Below are positions 11,801 through 24,508 of a DNA stretch of 64,000 bases, piece by piece; positions within the stretch are counted from its first letter, which is position 1; each line of letters starts with the position of its first letter. Both the position numbers and the translations under genes were made by a program. Source of the stretch: Hyphodiscus hymeniophilus (lineage: Eukaryota > Ascomycota > Leotiomycetes > Helotiales > Hyphodiscaceae); the NCBI GenBank assembly GCA_016508695.1, contig VNKQ01000021.1, forward strand, positions 236,313 to 300,312, read 5' to 3'. A model generated the notes under the pieces. The model searched no databases. It was not told where the DNA came from and saw nothing but the letters and a program-made list of their open reading frames with translations.

Positions 11801-14800
11801 GATCTGATGAAGATATTGCGGCAGTCACCGAATGCTGCATCACTATACACGATCGTTGTCCTGCGGAGACGCATCACTTGGCTGCGGATTTGAAGAGATT
11901 ACTCCTGCAGTTTGAAAGGTCATCTCACCTCATGGAAGCTGACCTGCGCTCCAAGATTCTTCAAGATCGAAATGGGATTGATGCTACAATTCAACGAGTG
12001 TGGGCTGGCTACCGTCGCGGCTCGCCTTGGACTGCCTTATCCGAACCGAACGAGAGGTGGCTCACGTCTCAGACTTCTGCAGATGATAGCAGCTCATCGG
12101 TGTGTGTTCACTACAATGTCCTAGATGGTAGCTTGCTTGTCATGGGCTCCCCACTGACCAGGCTACCACGGTCGTACGAGCTGCATGGCACTTATACTCG
12201 AATATTTGGCGAGGTACATCTCCTCTGATTCTGAAGATTCGGAACTGACCTGGCGCTAGAAAGTTTTGGATGTGGTTCCGTCTAACATGCCCGGGATGAT
12301 ATTCGAGATGCGCGGTGATTTTTGCGGGCAACAGGTACGTCACTCTGTTTAGCATGGATTTGTAGACTTACGATTTCCAGCTCCACTTTCGCATGCACGA
12401 GTCTGAACTCATCATCCGAACTCGACGGCAGGAACAGGTCTGCGAGGTCATACCTATCAGCGCCATCCTGGGAGATTTCCCCAGGTCTTTCATCCACGAC
12501 TACGTACATTGGCTGGACCTCGTCACACATGCAATCGAATGGCGACCGTTAGATTCCATATGGACTTCTTCGGTGGACCATTGGCAGATGGTCGGGAGGC
12601 ACGACAAATACGTTCTGAGTCGTGCCGCTGAGAGACTTCTCGACATCCGCAGTCCCACCGTTCAGGCAATCTCACGTATCCTGAGTCCGCTTGAGGACGC
12701 AGCCAACATTCACGTCGTCGTTGACTGTCAGACAGACGCGCTGCAGATACATTTACCGCGGATGAAGCTCGATTTTCTCCTCAAAGATGCTACGGGCTTC
12801 CTTGAGTCGAAGCAATTCCGGGGCATGGTCTTGGACGAGTGCCAATCCTTGGGTACGTTCACGGGGTTGGTCAATAAGCTTGTCTTGCGCGACATCAGAG
12901 GGTCATCTCGGTGTGTCATCGTCCCACATGGCAGCATCTCTTTCGTGCCATCGGGCCACCATGTCGAGGTCACGATTGCCACGACGCCAGCTACGCACGT
13001 CCACTACCACTCGTACCAGATTGATAGCAGACTCGGGCGGCTGGTCGATAATGGAAGGCTGCAGAGCAGACTGTTCAGATTGTACCTGCACGCTACGACG
13101 TCGCACTGCCTTGCTGACCAGCTCACGGGGCGGACAGGCACGGAGGAGGCGCTGCATGGCCTCGAAGGTGCTGCAACCCGATCCTTCGTGGCCCTCGGTG
13201 CGGGAGACCTCGAGCTCCTCGAGGAATTCGCGTGCCTGACCCCGAGGCGTCAATTCTATCCAAAGCATCTGCAGGTGATGCAACAGGTAGAATGGAACAC
13301 TCTCCCCCCACTGTCGCAGCACGCTGCATTCTATCCGGCGGTGGCATCCATTCTGCACCAAGCAACGTCTTTTCAGCTCTTCCAAGAGCAGCCTGTGCAG
13401 ATTCACCGTATAGATCGTGGCAAGCCTCTTCTATTGGAGAGGGCGGCCATCAGAGATTCCTCCTTCCAGGTGTACAGCTTTGGCGCAGGGTCTTTCACTA
13501 CAGAGCACGATACGGTATATAAAGCCAGAGATCATACCATCGATGGCGAGCGAGAACTTCAGACCTGTCGTATCGCTCGACTCGTGGATGAATGGTCTCA
13601 GGACCTGAGAATCTGCCCACGACTGCTTTCCGAGATCGAATCGTGGGCCGAACCACTAAATGGTCTCGACGTTGGGAGTATGCCGGCCGTTGGCTTTGAT
13701 GTCAAATGGCTTGATGCACCTTCCGAGATCTTCCCAAAGCACTGGTGCTCGCTCCACAATTTCCTTTCGGAATCGTGTGTGGGAAGAGACAAGTACGGCA
13801 TCATGATGCTACTTTCCACTCTATCCTACTCTCGAAAAGCGAAACAGGAGCTTGTTCAGACACTCCTAGCCGTCGCGACCGTCCCGGCTCTCCGCATGCT
13901 CCACACCCCACCCAACTCGCTGTTTCAGCTGGCAGATGGGTACAGACCAGCGGATCAGACGCTGCGCAATATAGTCAACGGCCACGTTCAGGACTTCCAT
14001 GCCTGTCCCGAAGCCCAACTACCGTCCCGCCCTAGAGAGGATAGCAACGCCGCGAGAGCACGCCGAAGAAGGGCGTATGTATCAGCAAAAGACGAGAACG
14101 TACGAACTTTTGTGGACGATCTCGCCGATCAAGGGCCCACAGCTCACGTCAGGACTCCCTCTGGCACGAACTACGGCACATATATCCAGATTAAGCATGC
14201 GATGAAGAAGGTGCGGCCCTACTTTCAGAGTTGGCATCGAAACAGTCAGTTTCGAAGGCATGTCGAAGACATGCAGGCTGTTTTGGACAGGCTGTGTCCA
14301 GGGCAACAGAGAATGCGTCAATACTCCTTTTCGCAGCCTACGGGTGTCTATACCACCAGGAAAGCATACTTGGACTTCACTGACCTTACGAGACAACCTG
14401 CTCCGCTCATTCTTCAGGCGAACAGAGTGAACTTCGAGAACTGGACTGTGCGGGATGAGAGAAGGACTGCGGGCAAAGGCAATCTTGAAGGACTCCTGTA
14501 CCAAGTAACTTCCCGGTGCTCAACCTTGCATGATCGGCGATACGCTGAAGACCTGCTCCGCAGTTATGAAGCGCTGAGCACTGATAGCACCACGAAATTG
14601 GTGCGTCCGAGAGAATGCATCTCAGTGCTAAAAGCGCTTGTGAGGCAAGCAAGGCAGGATGTGACGGTCATACACGAAACGATCTGTGATCGCCTACAAG
14701 GTGGCCTTCACAGCATGGCCCGAACGACCAAGATGCTACCTCGCCTATCCCCAACCTCACTCCTGTCACATTTGGCCAGCGACAAAATCACTGCACTCCC

Positions 14801-17800
14801 TGAAGGTTGGAAACAGTCGCTGGTACAGTACGGACTCTCGATCACTGTCCTTCAACGTGCAGAACGACTTCTCGCTGCGGCTTCGAACTCGGTGGCACTC
14901 TTGAACGAACTTGAGAATCCAGGTCACCTAGAGTGGGATCCAATGCGTCATCCTGAATGGCTCCTTCTGGAGATCGAGAATGACATCTTGATACGACGAG
15001 ATCAGGCACAGATTTCTCGTGAGATGATAATTCCATCTTCCGGCTCGAACTCGGTCATGCAGCTGAACATGGGCCTAGGAAAGTCATCCGTCATCGTGCC
15101 TAATGTTGCTGTAGAACTTGCTGATGGGACGAAACTTGTCCGGGTGATCGTCCTCAGACCGCTGGCGATGCAGATGTTCCAGTTGCTGGCGAGGAAGCTA
15201 GGAGGGATGGTGAACAGGCGCATCGTCTACATGCCAATCTCACGGTCGCTGGACTTCGACGTAGACCAAGCACGGCAGATCCGGCGGATGTACGAAGAAT
15301 GCGCACGGACGGGGTCGATAGTCCTCATCCAACCCGAGCATGCTCTCTCGTTCGAATTGATGGGTCTCGAGCGGCTCTCGACGAACCTTGAGCTGGGCGA
15401 CGTCATGGTTGAGACCCAGCACTGGCTGGATATGAACACGCGGGATATTCTCGATGAAAGCGACGAGATCCTGAGCGTCAAATTCGAGCTCATCTATACT
15501 ATGGGCACGCAGCGCGCTATCGAGTTCAGTCCCGATCGTTGGACGGTCATCCAGCACGTCTTACGCGTCCTTGGCGAAACTGCTCCGACAATTCACGAGC
15601 GGAGCCCTCACGGCCTGGAAGTCATACCGGCGGCGCCCGGCGGAGTCCCTCGGGTGCGCATCATTCAGGCCCAGACTGGCGCTGAATTGCTGGAAGGAGT
15701 CGCGTTGCAACTCTGCACCGATGGTCTGCCCGGGGTGAATACGTGGAGCCTCCCGCAGGGTGTCAGAGATGATTTGTATAGATTCATCACGAACCCATCC
15801 TCAAGTGGAACACTGCAGTCGGTACAAGAGCTCATGTCGGCTTCCGACTCCATGAGGTGTGGACTCCTCCTCTTGAAGGGTTTGTTTGCCTGCGGCGTTC
15901 TCAGGTTTGCTCTGGGGCAGAAACGGTGGCGTGTGAACTATGGGCTCGATCCGTCGCGAACGAGGCTTGCTGTTCCGTACCATGCCAAAGACAACCCAGC
16001 AGCACGTGCTGAGTTCAGTCATCCTGATGCGACGATTGTCCTGACCTGCTTATGTTACTACTATAGTGGCCTCACGGATGAGCAAGTCCGTGCAAGTTTT
16101 GAAGCGCTACTGCAGTCCGACCAAGCCAAGGAAGAGTTTGAACGGTGGGTGAGAGACGCTCCTCACCTCCCGCCTCGCTTCAGACACCTGACTGGAATCA
16201 ATCTCAGCGATCCAGGACAGTGCTCGCGGGAGGTTTTCCCGCCACTGCGATTTGCCAAAAGTATGGTGGACTTTTATCTGGCGGCGGTCGTGTTTCCTGC
16301 CGAGATGAGAGAGTTCCCCATGAAGCTCTCGTCATCAGGCTGGGACATTGCTCGAGAAAAGGCCCACCCCACGACAGGATTCAGTGGTACAAATGACAGT
16401 CGCTATGTCCTTCCGTTGTCTATCGGCCAGTACGATCTACCAGCCCAGCTCTCGACAAATGCTGCCGTGCTGGGTTGCCTACTGAGGCCCGAAAACACTT
16501 TCGCAGACATCACGCCGCATTTGACGACAGGCATGCTTGATGCTGAAGTTCTGCTTAAGGTTGCTGTGACGTTGGAACCCCCCGTCCGGGTAATCCTAGA
16601 CGTAGGTGCCCAGGTTCTGGAGCTCCAGAATGAGGCATTCGCCCAGGACTGGCTCTCACGCATCACGGACGCACAAGCCGTCATCTTCTTCGACCCTCGA
16701 AACGAGATCTGCGTCTTAGATCGGAGCGGGAGAAAGGAGTCCTTCCAAGTTTCTCCCTTCGCCAGACAGATGGATCAATGCCTGGTTTATCTGGATGAGT
16801 CTCATACGCGGGGGACAGATCTCAGATTACCAGACAACTACCGCGCAATAGTTACATTATGTCCTGGTCTAACCAAGGACCGATTGGTACAAGGTATGTA
16901 AACACTCGCTTCATATCCTCCTTCTAATCATATGCAGCCTGTATGCGCATGCGAAAACTTGGAAAGGGTCAATCGGTGGTCTTCTGCAGCTCACTGGAAG
17001 TCCAACGTAAGATCCTGGAGTGCAAGAGGGGCGGCTCAATTGAGGTGGCCGACATTTTGGCATGGTGTATCGCTGGCACATGCGCGCACACCAAGAAGAG
17101 CATCCCACTGTGGACAACACAAGGGCTACGACACCAAGATCGTCAGGCAAAGTGCAGACAATCATCTATAACTCCAGGACTGGTAGAATTGCTCCTAGAA
17201 CCTGAAGCGCAGAGCCTGCAACAGAGATACGGGCAAGAGGATACCCAGCACGAAGACCAGATCCTCCGTGCGGTGGCCAGTCAAACGCTCACAGCTCGCG
17301 AGAAGCAGCTCAACGAGATTCGTGCAAAGTGCCAAGAGTTTGAGGTCCAGTCCTTCAGGACGGCAACGTTGCAGGAGGAGCAAGAGCGCGAGCTTTCTCC
17401 GGAGAACGAACGGGAACAGCAGGTAGAACTGCCACCGCGAATGAGACCCTGCAGCCATGGTATACACCAAGACGTACGTCAGTTGGTGGTCTATGGCGTG
17501 CTCAATCGCTCCTCAGACGCATTCCAACCGGCATTCGACACCCTTAGAGGCACTACTGCGCAGACTTACTACGAGGCCACTGCATGGCCTGTTGACATGC
17601 TTGTCACGACTGATTTTGCAAACACCGTTCGTGTCGCAACTGGACACTCTCTCGACTCATTCTTGAGGCCGGTGCATTGGATCGTAAGCTGCAAGCGCGA
17701 CAGCGACACCAACTACGTAATTCTGAGCCCCTACGAGGCCCAAGAGCTTCTGCCGTGTATTCGGCAGCACAGGCAAGTGATTCTGCATGTGTACTCACCA

Positions 17801-18211
17801 CGCCTGAACTTCTCAATTCGAACACTAGAAGATCTTTCGTTCTGTTCCATACCTCCTGTTCCAAAGTCATGGTCGACTCCCGCCATCGCCAACCAACTTA
17901 ATCTATTCGCTGGTCAGCTGTATATCCGGAACTACGAAGACTACGAAGGTCTGTGTAGTTTCTTGGGTTTGTGCTCATCCATCCCAGTCGATCAAACAAA
18001 GGTCGCGTGCGATGGATTTATAAGCCTTGCTAACAGAGCCCTGTTGCGTCCGAACTGGAATATCGCATGTCTATTCGAGACGAGCCCAATAGCCTTTATT
18101 AGGTTGGTTATAGCATTCAGAAGGAAGGGACAGAGCACAAATGTTTCGCATGTTGGCCGGATCCTGAATGGGGAATTGGTTTCCAGGCACCAATTTGAAC
18201 CTCCTTGCTAA
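8818..18211 (+). CDS. Giant DUF6606/DUF3638/DUF3645 protein (annotated in fungi as ubiquitinyl hydrolase 1)
   Basis: Four exons (8818-12213, 12260-12334, 12381-16893, 16938-18211) join in frame to 3085 residues. Introns are 46, 46 and 44 bases; the third is phase 1 and rebuilds the conserved TKDRLVQACMRMRKLGKGQS stretch. The N-terminus (YVINHVFLPPRLPQ, then AIGKQCETSLALF) is DUF6606. At about residue 2050 lies VMQLNMGLGKSSVIVP, the P-loop-like DUF3638 motif. At about 2180 is ILDESDEILSVKFELIYT of DUF3645, and near 2628 a DESHTRGTDLRLP motif like a helicase motif II/III region. The C-terminal family block runs to 18208. The length equals full-length relatives (about 3100), so the gene looks complete. 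The enzymatic role is not established; the ubiquitin-hydrolase name comes from database labels, while the motifs suggest an ATPase-like core. I remember the P-loop position after MG as usually Glu or Gln; here it is Leu. Confidence 0.9.
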
Positions 18212-19408
18212 GTAACTAGTCCTTAGAGCATTAATAGGAGAGGTAGAACTTCGAAATCTGTAAGGCCGGCTCCACCGAGCACGGTATACAACACTTCTGA
18301 CCAAACCTACCAAAAGGTGCTCAAGATTAGGCCATATTCGCCGTAGCGACTACATTTTTGAGCTACTCTGTGTGCTGTGTCCGGAGACGGAGGTCAGCGA
18401 TCAACTATGGGATGCTCTCCTTATTAATAAGCTGCGTGACGCGTATTGTCGAGCTATGGAACACGCTCGATTTCTCCTGGCTATTGAGCGAGAGGGTGGA
18501 GCTCTTACGTTCAATCACTACTTCAACGCGAACCTTTAGAAGAAGCGTAGTGAGCGCATATGCCAGTCACTAAAGGCTATATCCGTCGGCTTATCCGCAA
18601 TACGTGGGGCGGGAGATAGATAGTCTAGAGGCAGCTTTGAAGGTGCTGCGAGGGTGATCTTGTGATAAATCGTCGATGCTTAGTATGCACTATTAATGTG
18701 CTTTGATAACATTTGAATATGCTGCAAACCTGTACTTCACCAATCAAGAATATCAATCAAACGTCTTTTTGCGCTATGATGGCATGATTAAGGAAGATTT
18801 AGGGCCGTGGATTATCATCCATCGGCCCTGAGAACCTGAGAAGGTTGAACATTATCATTGAGTAAGTTAGGTTGAACATCAATTCCTCCTAGCGCCTACC
18901 ACATGCTGGTGGCTGCTGTCAAAGAGTGTTCATGTATTAGAATGTTTTCGCTAGCTAATGTACTAAACCATCGCTGAGAATTGGGGATCGCAGACCAGGC
19001 AAGATTGGCTCACGCTCTGCGATGACAACAAGCAGTGGTACCTTGGAGCGCATCAGGGCAGAGCGCACAGCTACTAGCCAATGCAGTCCCGAAGTACAGG
19101 GGAAGTGATATGAGGGTCAGCACCGTTTGAGTGACCATCGCATCAGATCTCTCAAACTTGGGTGTCGTCTAAGGTGGTACAACTTTGGAACTGATCGCTC
19201 GTTGATGACGGCTTTTCGCTCCACCTGTGGAAGACCCGACATCAGACGATAGCTCAAAAGCAACGAGTTGGTCATTGACACGCATATCGTCTTATGATAT
19301 CAGAAGTACCTTCGTCGCACATCTGAGAAAGTTTGTTTCACTGCACATCGTTTTGAGATGGGAAAATTCTGGTTTCTTGATATGTTAAATCAACCTTTCC
19401 ATGCGCAA
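18212..19408. other. Intergenic region, no gene recognised
   Basis: Downstream of the giant gene the sequence has only short overlapping ORFs (for example 18358-18573) without motifs. I see no repeat, RNA gene or splice-supported coding sequence. The right end is promoter territory of the bZIP gene. Confidence 0.5.
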
Positions 19409-19416
19409 TGACGTCA
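19409..19416 (+). promoter_or_regulatory. Perfect palindromic CRE (TGACGTCA) upstream of a bZIP gene
   Basis: TGACGTCA is the consensus binding site of CREB/ATF-type bZIP dimers. It lies 142 bases before the ATG of a gene that encodes such a bZIP, so autoregulation is a reasonable inference. A related TGACGTC lies inside the coding sequence near 19610. Confidence 0.55.
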
Positions 19417-19491
19417 GTAGCCGTACACTTCCAATAGCTGTTCCCGACATAAAGCGGGCCCACCACCTCGGACGCTTTTGCCAAAGACTCT

Positions 19492-19496
19492 TATAA
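19492..19496 (+). promoter_or_regulatory. Possible TATA element of the bZIP gene
   Basis: TATAA sits about 55 bases before the ATG at 19551 and about 76 bases after the CRE. The spacing suits a core promoter with a short leader. It is a weak call based on sequence alone. Confidence 0.3.
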
Positions 19497-19550
19497 TGTG
19501 ACCTGTTACGGTCATATCCACATGCATCGCTGAAATCAAACTCTACAACA

Positions 19551-20285
19551 ATGGACGGTGTCTCTTCATTCACGTACATCGATCCAATGGTAAATACACA
19601 CTACTTTCCTGACGTCGATGGCAATCTCAACGGAACCTACGGCGATGAAGCTAGCACCCAATTTTCAAGCACCGACCTCGACCAGATCATAAAATCAGAT
19701 CAAACTTCTAGTACCGTGTGTCGTAGTCTATTAGACAAAGCATGGAATGATCAAGATCATGAAGAAAGCATAAAGCTTTTACAATACAACAGTACTCTCG
19801 CCGATTTTCCTTTCCCACCAGTAATAACTCCCTCGACCGATGTCAAAACAGCTTCAAGCCAGGCACTGCTGGTCGATTGCTGCCCATTGCCTCTTAAACG
19901 TCGACGCAGGAGACGGAAAGCGCAACGTAGTGAAGCCGAAAAGGAGGAAAAGCATAGGCAGTTCCTAGAACGAAACCGCTTCGCAGCGAGGAAGTGTAGG
20001 GTCAAGAAGAGGGATGAGATCGAACGCCTCGATGGGAGGAAGAGGGCATTGGAGCAAGAGAATTCAGTTCTCAAGGACATAGTACGGGACTTATGGAGTG
20101 AGCTACGTCTCCATAGAGAAGCAGTCGTTGCCCATTCCTCTTGTAATCATCCGGGCATCGTTGAGTTGATTGAGTCCAATGCCAAATTTTTTAGTGGTAT
20201 AGACGGCCTATATCAGTCATTGCTGGAGCAGGAACAGGGTTCCGAAGGTTGGGCTGGTGGAGGGAAGCCCAGGGTCGAGCTCTAA
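19551..20285 (+). CDS. bZIP transcription factor, ATF/CREB-like
   Basis: Intronless 244-residue protein from the ATG at 19551. Residues about 112-127 contain a run of basic residues (KRRRRRRK), a likely nuclear localisation signal. The basic region ERNRFAARKCRVKKR (about 139-153) has the invariant Asn and Arg of the N-x-x-A-A-x-K-C-R pattern seen in Atf1/AtfA-type factors. The zipper follows: leucines and hydrophobic residues recur at heptad spacing through LDGRKRALEQENSVLKDIVRDL. After it comes HSSCNHPGIVELIESNAKFF, a conserved tail motif in several fungal ATF-type bZIPs. The N-terminal half is Ser/Thr/Asp-rich and probably regulatory. The protein is shorter than AtfA (about 480) and lacks its N-terminal domains, so it is a paralogue class and not AtfA itself. 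Likely targets are stress or secondary-metabolite genes (inference). Confidence 0.85.
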   Translation: MDGVSSFTYIDPMVNTHYFPDVDGNLNGTYGDEASTQFSSTDLDQIIKSDQTSSTVCRSLLDKAWNDQDHEESIKLLQYNSTLADFPFPPVITPSTDVKTASSQALLVDCCPLPLKRRRRRRKAQRSEAEKEEKHRQFLERNRFAARKCRVKKRDEIERLDGRKRALEQENSVLKDIVRDLWSELRLHREAVVAHSSCNHPGIVELIESNAKFFSGIDGLYQSLLEQEQGSEGWAGGGKPRVEL

Positions 20286-20660
20286 TAGGTCGCAGCAGAT
20301 TCCAACCTCTTCAGAAGATCGTGGACTAATTTAGGAGGCTCAAGCATGAGCGGGATGGAATCGCTTGGCATTTTGTGTACTTCCTCTGCTATTCGGCTAA
20401 GCTTGGTAACTTAATTGGCAGAGGGTGCATTTTGACACTGGCGTCACAGGCGTCCGTAGCACTATATCTTGCGGACAAGACCTTACTCCTACCTTCTTGG
20501 CTTTCGGTATATTCAGGACTGATGGCTTGCAGACGTACTGGCAAAGTTCTTGACTTCCGAAGCCCTTATTTTACAAGGATGGACAAATACCTTAATTTTC
20601 ATTCAGTCATATTTTAAGAGCGACCATAAGTTGCTACACACCCAGTGTCTTGCCATCCAC

Positions 20661-21484
20661 TTATTCACTCCCACTCCCACTCCCACTCCCTCTGTGCTGC
20701 ACCTTTAGCCATCTGACCAATTTACCTATCTTGCCTTTCTTCAAATCTTGATTGCACGCCTTGCTGTAGGCGTGCTGAAACAAACCCGATAGTCTTGCGA
20801 AAACAGTTTCGCATTCTGGGCACTTGAATGGATAAACCGTCTCGCTGTACTCAAATGATAGGTCACGACGACTAAGCAGCTTATCCCGATACTCTTCCTC
20901 AAGATATGCCTTCCACTGGAAACACATGGCGGCAGATTTATTTAAATCGATCACATCAATCTCGGAGTCGCATGCGCCGGATTCTAAGTGTATGATCATT
21001 GCGGGATAGGTTTTGAATGTCCGGTAGCAACCGTGACATTCAATTGATCGTTCCAAATGCACCATTTGATGCTAAAGCCGGTGTCAAGCTTAATTGTCGA
21101 AAAGACAAGGGTTCGCTTACATTTTCAAGGTTGCTAAGACTTTCGAAGTGCGTCTGGCAAGTTTTGCAAACATTTTGCTCCTTCAGATGATCGAGATACT
21201 CCTGCGACCCAGGAACCCATATCTTTCCTCCTCCATCGTCGCAGCCCTGGCACACGATTCGATGTTTTGTCATCCGGTAATGTTCTAATGATTCTTCCCA
21301 TATGGATCCATCGGATCCACAGACCTCACATCGATTGTGGCTGGTGGAATTATCGTAATGCTGTTGCAATGCCTGCGGCGAGGAGAACTTTCGTTTGCAG
21401 CGCGAACAATACGCCTCACTATTTGCTTTGTCAATTAAAGCAAGAAGAGTTACAGTAGTTGGATGAGTATACCCACCCCATCAT
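20661..21484 (-). CDS. C2H2-like zinc finger protein
   Basis: Three exons: 21484-21477, 21418-21121 and 21071-20661, giving 238 residues with no leftover bases. The tiny first exon (ATGATGGG) is inferred from donor GTGGGT and acceptor AATAG, which produce an in-frame MMGEAYCSRCKRKF start. The second intron (21072-21120, GTAAGC...TTTAG) joins SLSNLEN to HQMVHLERS. Visible zinc-ligand groups are CSRC...H, CEVC...H, CQGC, CKTC...HLE, CHGC...H and CPEC...H, several with the C-x2-C-x12-H-x3-5-H/C spacing of degenerate C2H2 fingers. The C-terminus is basic and then Gly-Ser repetitive. Many fungal genomes have expanded families of such proteins with no assigned role; DNA or RNA binding is the default guess. 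The 5' exon is the least certain part. Confidence 0.7.
20666..20690. repeat. CACTCC hexanucleotide microsatellite at the 3' end of a coding sequence
   Basis: About four CACTCC units on the + strand. Read from the minus strand they encode the Gly-Ser tail of the C2H2-like protein. Copy-number change would lengthen or shorten that tail in frame. Confidence 0.7.
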
Positions 21485-22487
21485 CACAATGAAAGGGAGC
21501 TTATGTCAAGGTTCGTAGAATTCAATTGTGTCTAAAGGAACGCTCGTACCCAACGCGAAGTAGGCTGACTGCCTATTCATTTCCCCGCACAGCTCACCAC
21601 CGTTTCAGCGTCCAATAGCACAAGAGTCTCAATCGACCTTACGTCATACACGTGACTAGATTTAGCAACAAGGGTAAAAGCAATTGTATGTCTAGTAAGC
21701 GGAATAATCGCCAAAGTCCAACGAAGGCTGGATCTTCGATGGCGGCGAATAGGGAGCTTGCCGTGCCCAACATCCCCTCAGGCCGAATCCTATCTATCGC
21801 TTAGTTTAGTGCCGATCAGAATTCTCTATCAGGCTTAGCTGGGCATGCACTCTGCAAGAGTATTCAGCACTCCTTCGTACAGGCCGCAATTATTGTGTGC
21901 TTTCTTTCTGTGCTTCTGGGAGCTGTACAAGCTCGCTACAGTTAGATTCGATGAAACACTGGTACTCTGTTGGGTGCTTCTCCCCTTTTGTCATAAAACC
22001 TTCGAAAAAGCTGCACCGGGACGCGAAACCCCACGAAGATCATGTGACGAGCATTGCATTTGTATGCAAGCGCTAAGAAGCTTTGGCTTTCTCGATCCTG
22101 AATTCCACAAATCAGAGACTTCCAGGTCTACGACCACTATTCCTTTTTATCACTAGTGCATCCCTAGGGACCAACATACCCGCTTTTGGTGTCCTGAGAA
22201 TCCATAAATCTAGATTCCAGCCCTGGTCAAAAGAGGAGCTTAGCATTCGGCCTTGTGTATATGCCTGCCAGATCCCTTCGAATGTTTTATCATTTTCGAT
22301 TTTGCAGTCAATTAGACGTAATACGTTGATTAGAGAATTCTGGTCGATTTATTTTACCCTTCTCCATGGCATCGCATCCCGCTTACAGAACTTTTCTTGA
22401 ACCCCTCCAAGGTGGACAATTCGCTGCACAGCCCGCGCAATTTCATCCTCACGCCATGGTGTGTGCCTTCCCATTCTACGGTCTATG
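21485..22487. other. Intergenic region, nothing firm
   Basis: No motif-bearing ORF. A short open frame just before 22488 (about 22390-22490, Gln/Pro/Ala-rich, ending at a TGA) may be part of the upstream coding sequence of the DUF2841 gene in a different frame, but I cannot find a splice pair that joins it. Confidence 0.4.
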
Positions 22488-24017
22488 AGACACAAACTGA
22501 TAACGCCAAAGAGCATTGAAGTAGCATTAAGGGACTGTATTCGCCTTCCCGTCAAGGAGTTTGCACTTATTGTACAGCTCGAAAATGGCGAAGAGAAGAC
22601 GTACACTTCTAAATCCTTGACCCCATGGCAGCCACGAATATTCGGCGACCGAATTCGTCAGGACTTCCGTCGCAGTATACGTCGAGCAGGAACGGAAGCA
22701 GCTTATTCTAGCTCTGGTATGTTGTCAGTTCTTATTTCAGCTTGCTCAATTGCTGAAGAGTCAAAAAGTAGTGTACCAGGAGGGAGGAGCCTTGTTTCCG
22801 GAACTCGATGCTGATGACAATCGAATGTTCTCTAGTAGTGGCGATTCTCCTTGCGGCGGCCGGAGTAGACAGCCATATCGACGACAATCTAGATCCGAAG
22901 AGTCTGATGGCACTGATTCCGGTAAGGGAAAACGGAAGAGAGTTCGCGGTCCACATTACTCGTCATTTGACCATGATGATACACCCGTTCCCGTGCCTGT
23001 CATAAAGGCACATCAAATCATCATCGGCAACGAAGCAGACGTTGAGGGGTTCTATTTTACTCGATTCAAGGAAATGCAACAATCTTTATGCAAGGTCATG
23101 GCCAAAAGTTTTATCAAGCTCGTTGAGCCCAAGAAGCAGACTCATCATCCCTACACCAAGGGTGACGATAAAGCTCCGCCGTGGTGGCCAAAAACTACTG
23201 GTAGGAATCATGTCCGCCACCGGGAACCCGACCATCTTTTGCGACCTGGTACATCCTCGCTCAACAGGCCCCCACGGATCATTACTCTACTGACCCTATT
23301 TATTAGAACGAATTCGGCTTCTAGTTCATATCCTCAGAATGGTCATTGAGCCCTCTAGGTGTCACTGTGACACAGTTCAAAGGTCGGGGCTTAATGTCCA
23401 GAAGCTTGAGGATGTAACAATGAAGGCCATGGCTAGTTGGTTCAATGATTCCGACCACCCTTCTAATCTCGAGAAGAAACCTTACTTCAAGGAGATCTTT
23501 AAGATTGCGAAGTTAGAGGAGCGTTACAGAAAAGGAGAGATTGGTACGTCCCTGGACCAACAGCATCCTTTATGACGTCGACTCACTTCTATCAGACAAG
23601 GACACTCGGATTCCAGTTATGTATGGGAACCTAAGTAGAGCTGACTTTTCGGATGAGGAGATAGAGGAAGGTGTCAAGGAGGAAGAGCTGGAGATGGACA
23701 CCGCCCAGATACCTGTGAACCTGTTGGCTCCGGATTTTATGCAAGATCCATCCCTTCAACAAGCGCAGGAACATGAGCCTAGCCACAATTTCATGGAAGC
23801 AACATGCCCTCTTCCCATGCGCTATTACAGTCAATCTATGTTGGATGAGCATTCTTCATGCTCCAACGCTCTCTTCGTTCCTGGTCCTGCTGGTTTCAAG
23901 ACTCCTCCACCCAATCTACAAGATCCTAATCAATGCTTGTTTGGAACACCTATCCATCCAGCCCCCAAAGCGTGTATGGCTGGCAGAGTACTACAATCTT
24001 CAGCAATGAAACACTAA
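22488..24017 (+). CDS. DUF2841 protein
   Basis: Exons 22488-22716, 22772-23248, 23307-23543 and 23596-24017 join to 454 residues with no leftover bases. Donors are GTATGT, GTACAT and GTACGT. The core matches the fungal DUF2841 family: ADVEGFYFTRFKEMQQ, then KVMAKSFIKLVEPKKQTHHP, WWPKTTGRNHVRHREPDHLL, and after intron 2 RIRLLVHILRMVIEP and LNVQKLEDVTMKAM. Just before it is a Ser/Arg and Lys-rich low-complexity stretch (residues about 100-140) that could be a nuclear signal. The tail is acidic, then Pro/Ser-rich. The DUF2841 function is unknown to me; nuclear or chromatin roles are only a guess. The start is uncertain: 22488 is the first in-frame ATG, but coding-like sequence exists upstream in another frame. 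Confidence 0.75.
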
Positions 24018-24508
24018 ATTCAAAATTTTATACGACATCTCCCCAAACACCTTGGAGTGCGCAAAGTGCGCCGTTTCAACTACCTCCACCACCCACTACG
24101 CAACAACCAATGCTTCCCCATTGTGGACTCCACTCACTTGGGTAGAGGACTCCTTGGAAGCATAAAGGTTCTACATATGGCTCCGTATTTGCTCAGTAAA
24201 TAGAAGGCTTATACTTGAATCAATACAGTATCTTCATACCATACTCAATGCCTGCAACGGTAGCACGTATATTCGTGATGTGCGGATTCGGAGTAATCCC
24301 TATGTACCCCTGTCACCCCAAGTGCGGGCCAGAGTGCATCTCCACCCAGTCATGTCACTTCAAGAAAGATTGCTTTTCTTGGATACCAGATCGTGCCTGT
24401 GGTCTGGCAACTGACCGCGCATAAGCTTGCAAAACAGTTCGACCAGCCGTGTGTCTGCCGGCCTGAGATCTTCTTTATTTGTTTACTGGAAGCGTGGGTT
24501 CTGGTTCA

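Noticed and set aside
12903..13406. 167-codon minus-strand ORF inside the giant gene
   Set aside because: It lies wholly within exon 3 of the DUF3638 gene with no motif or splice support; typical shadow.
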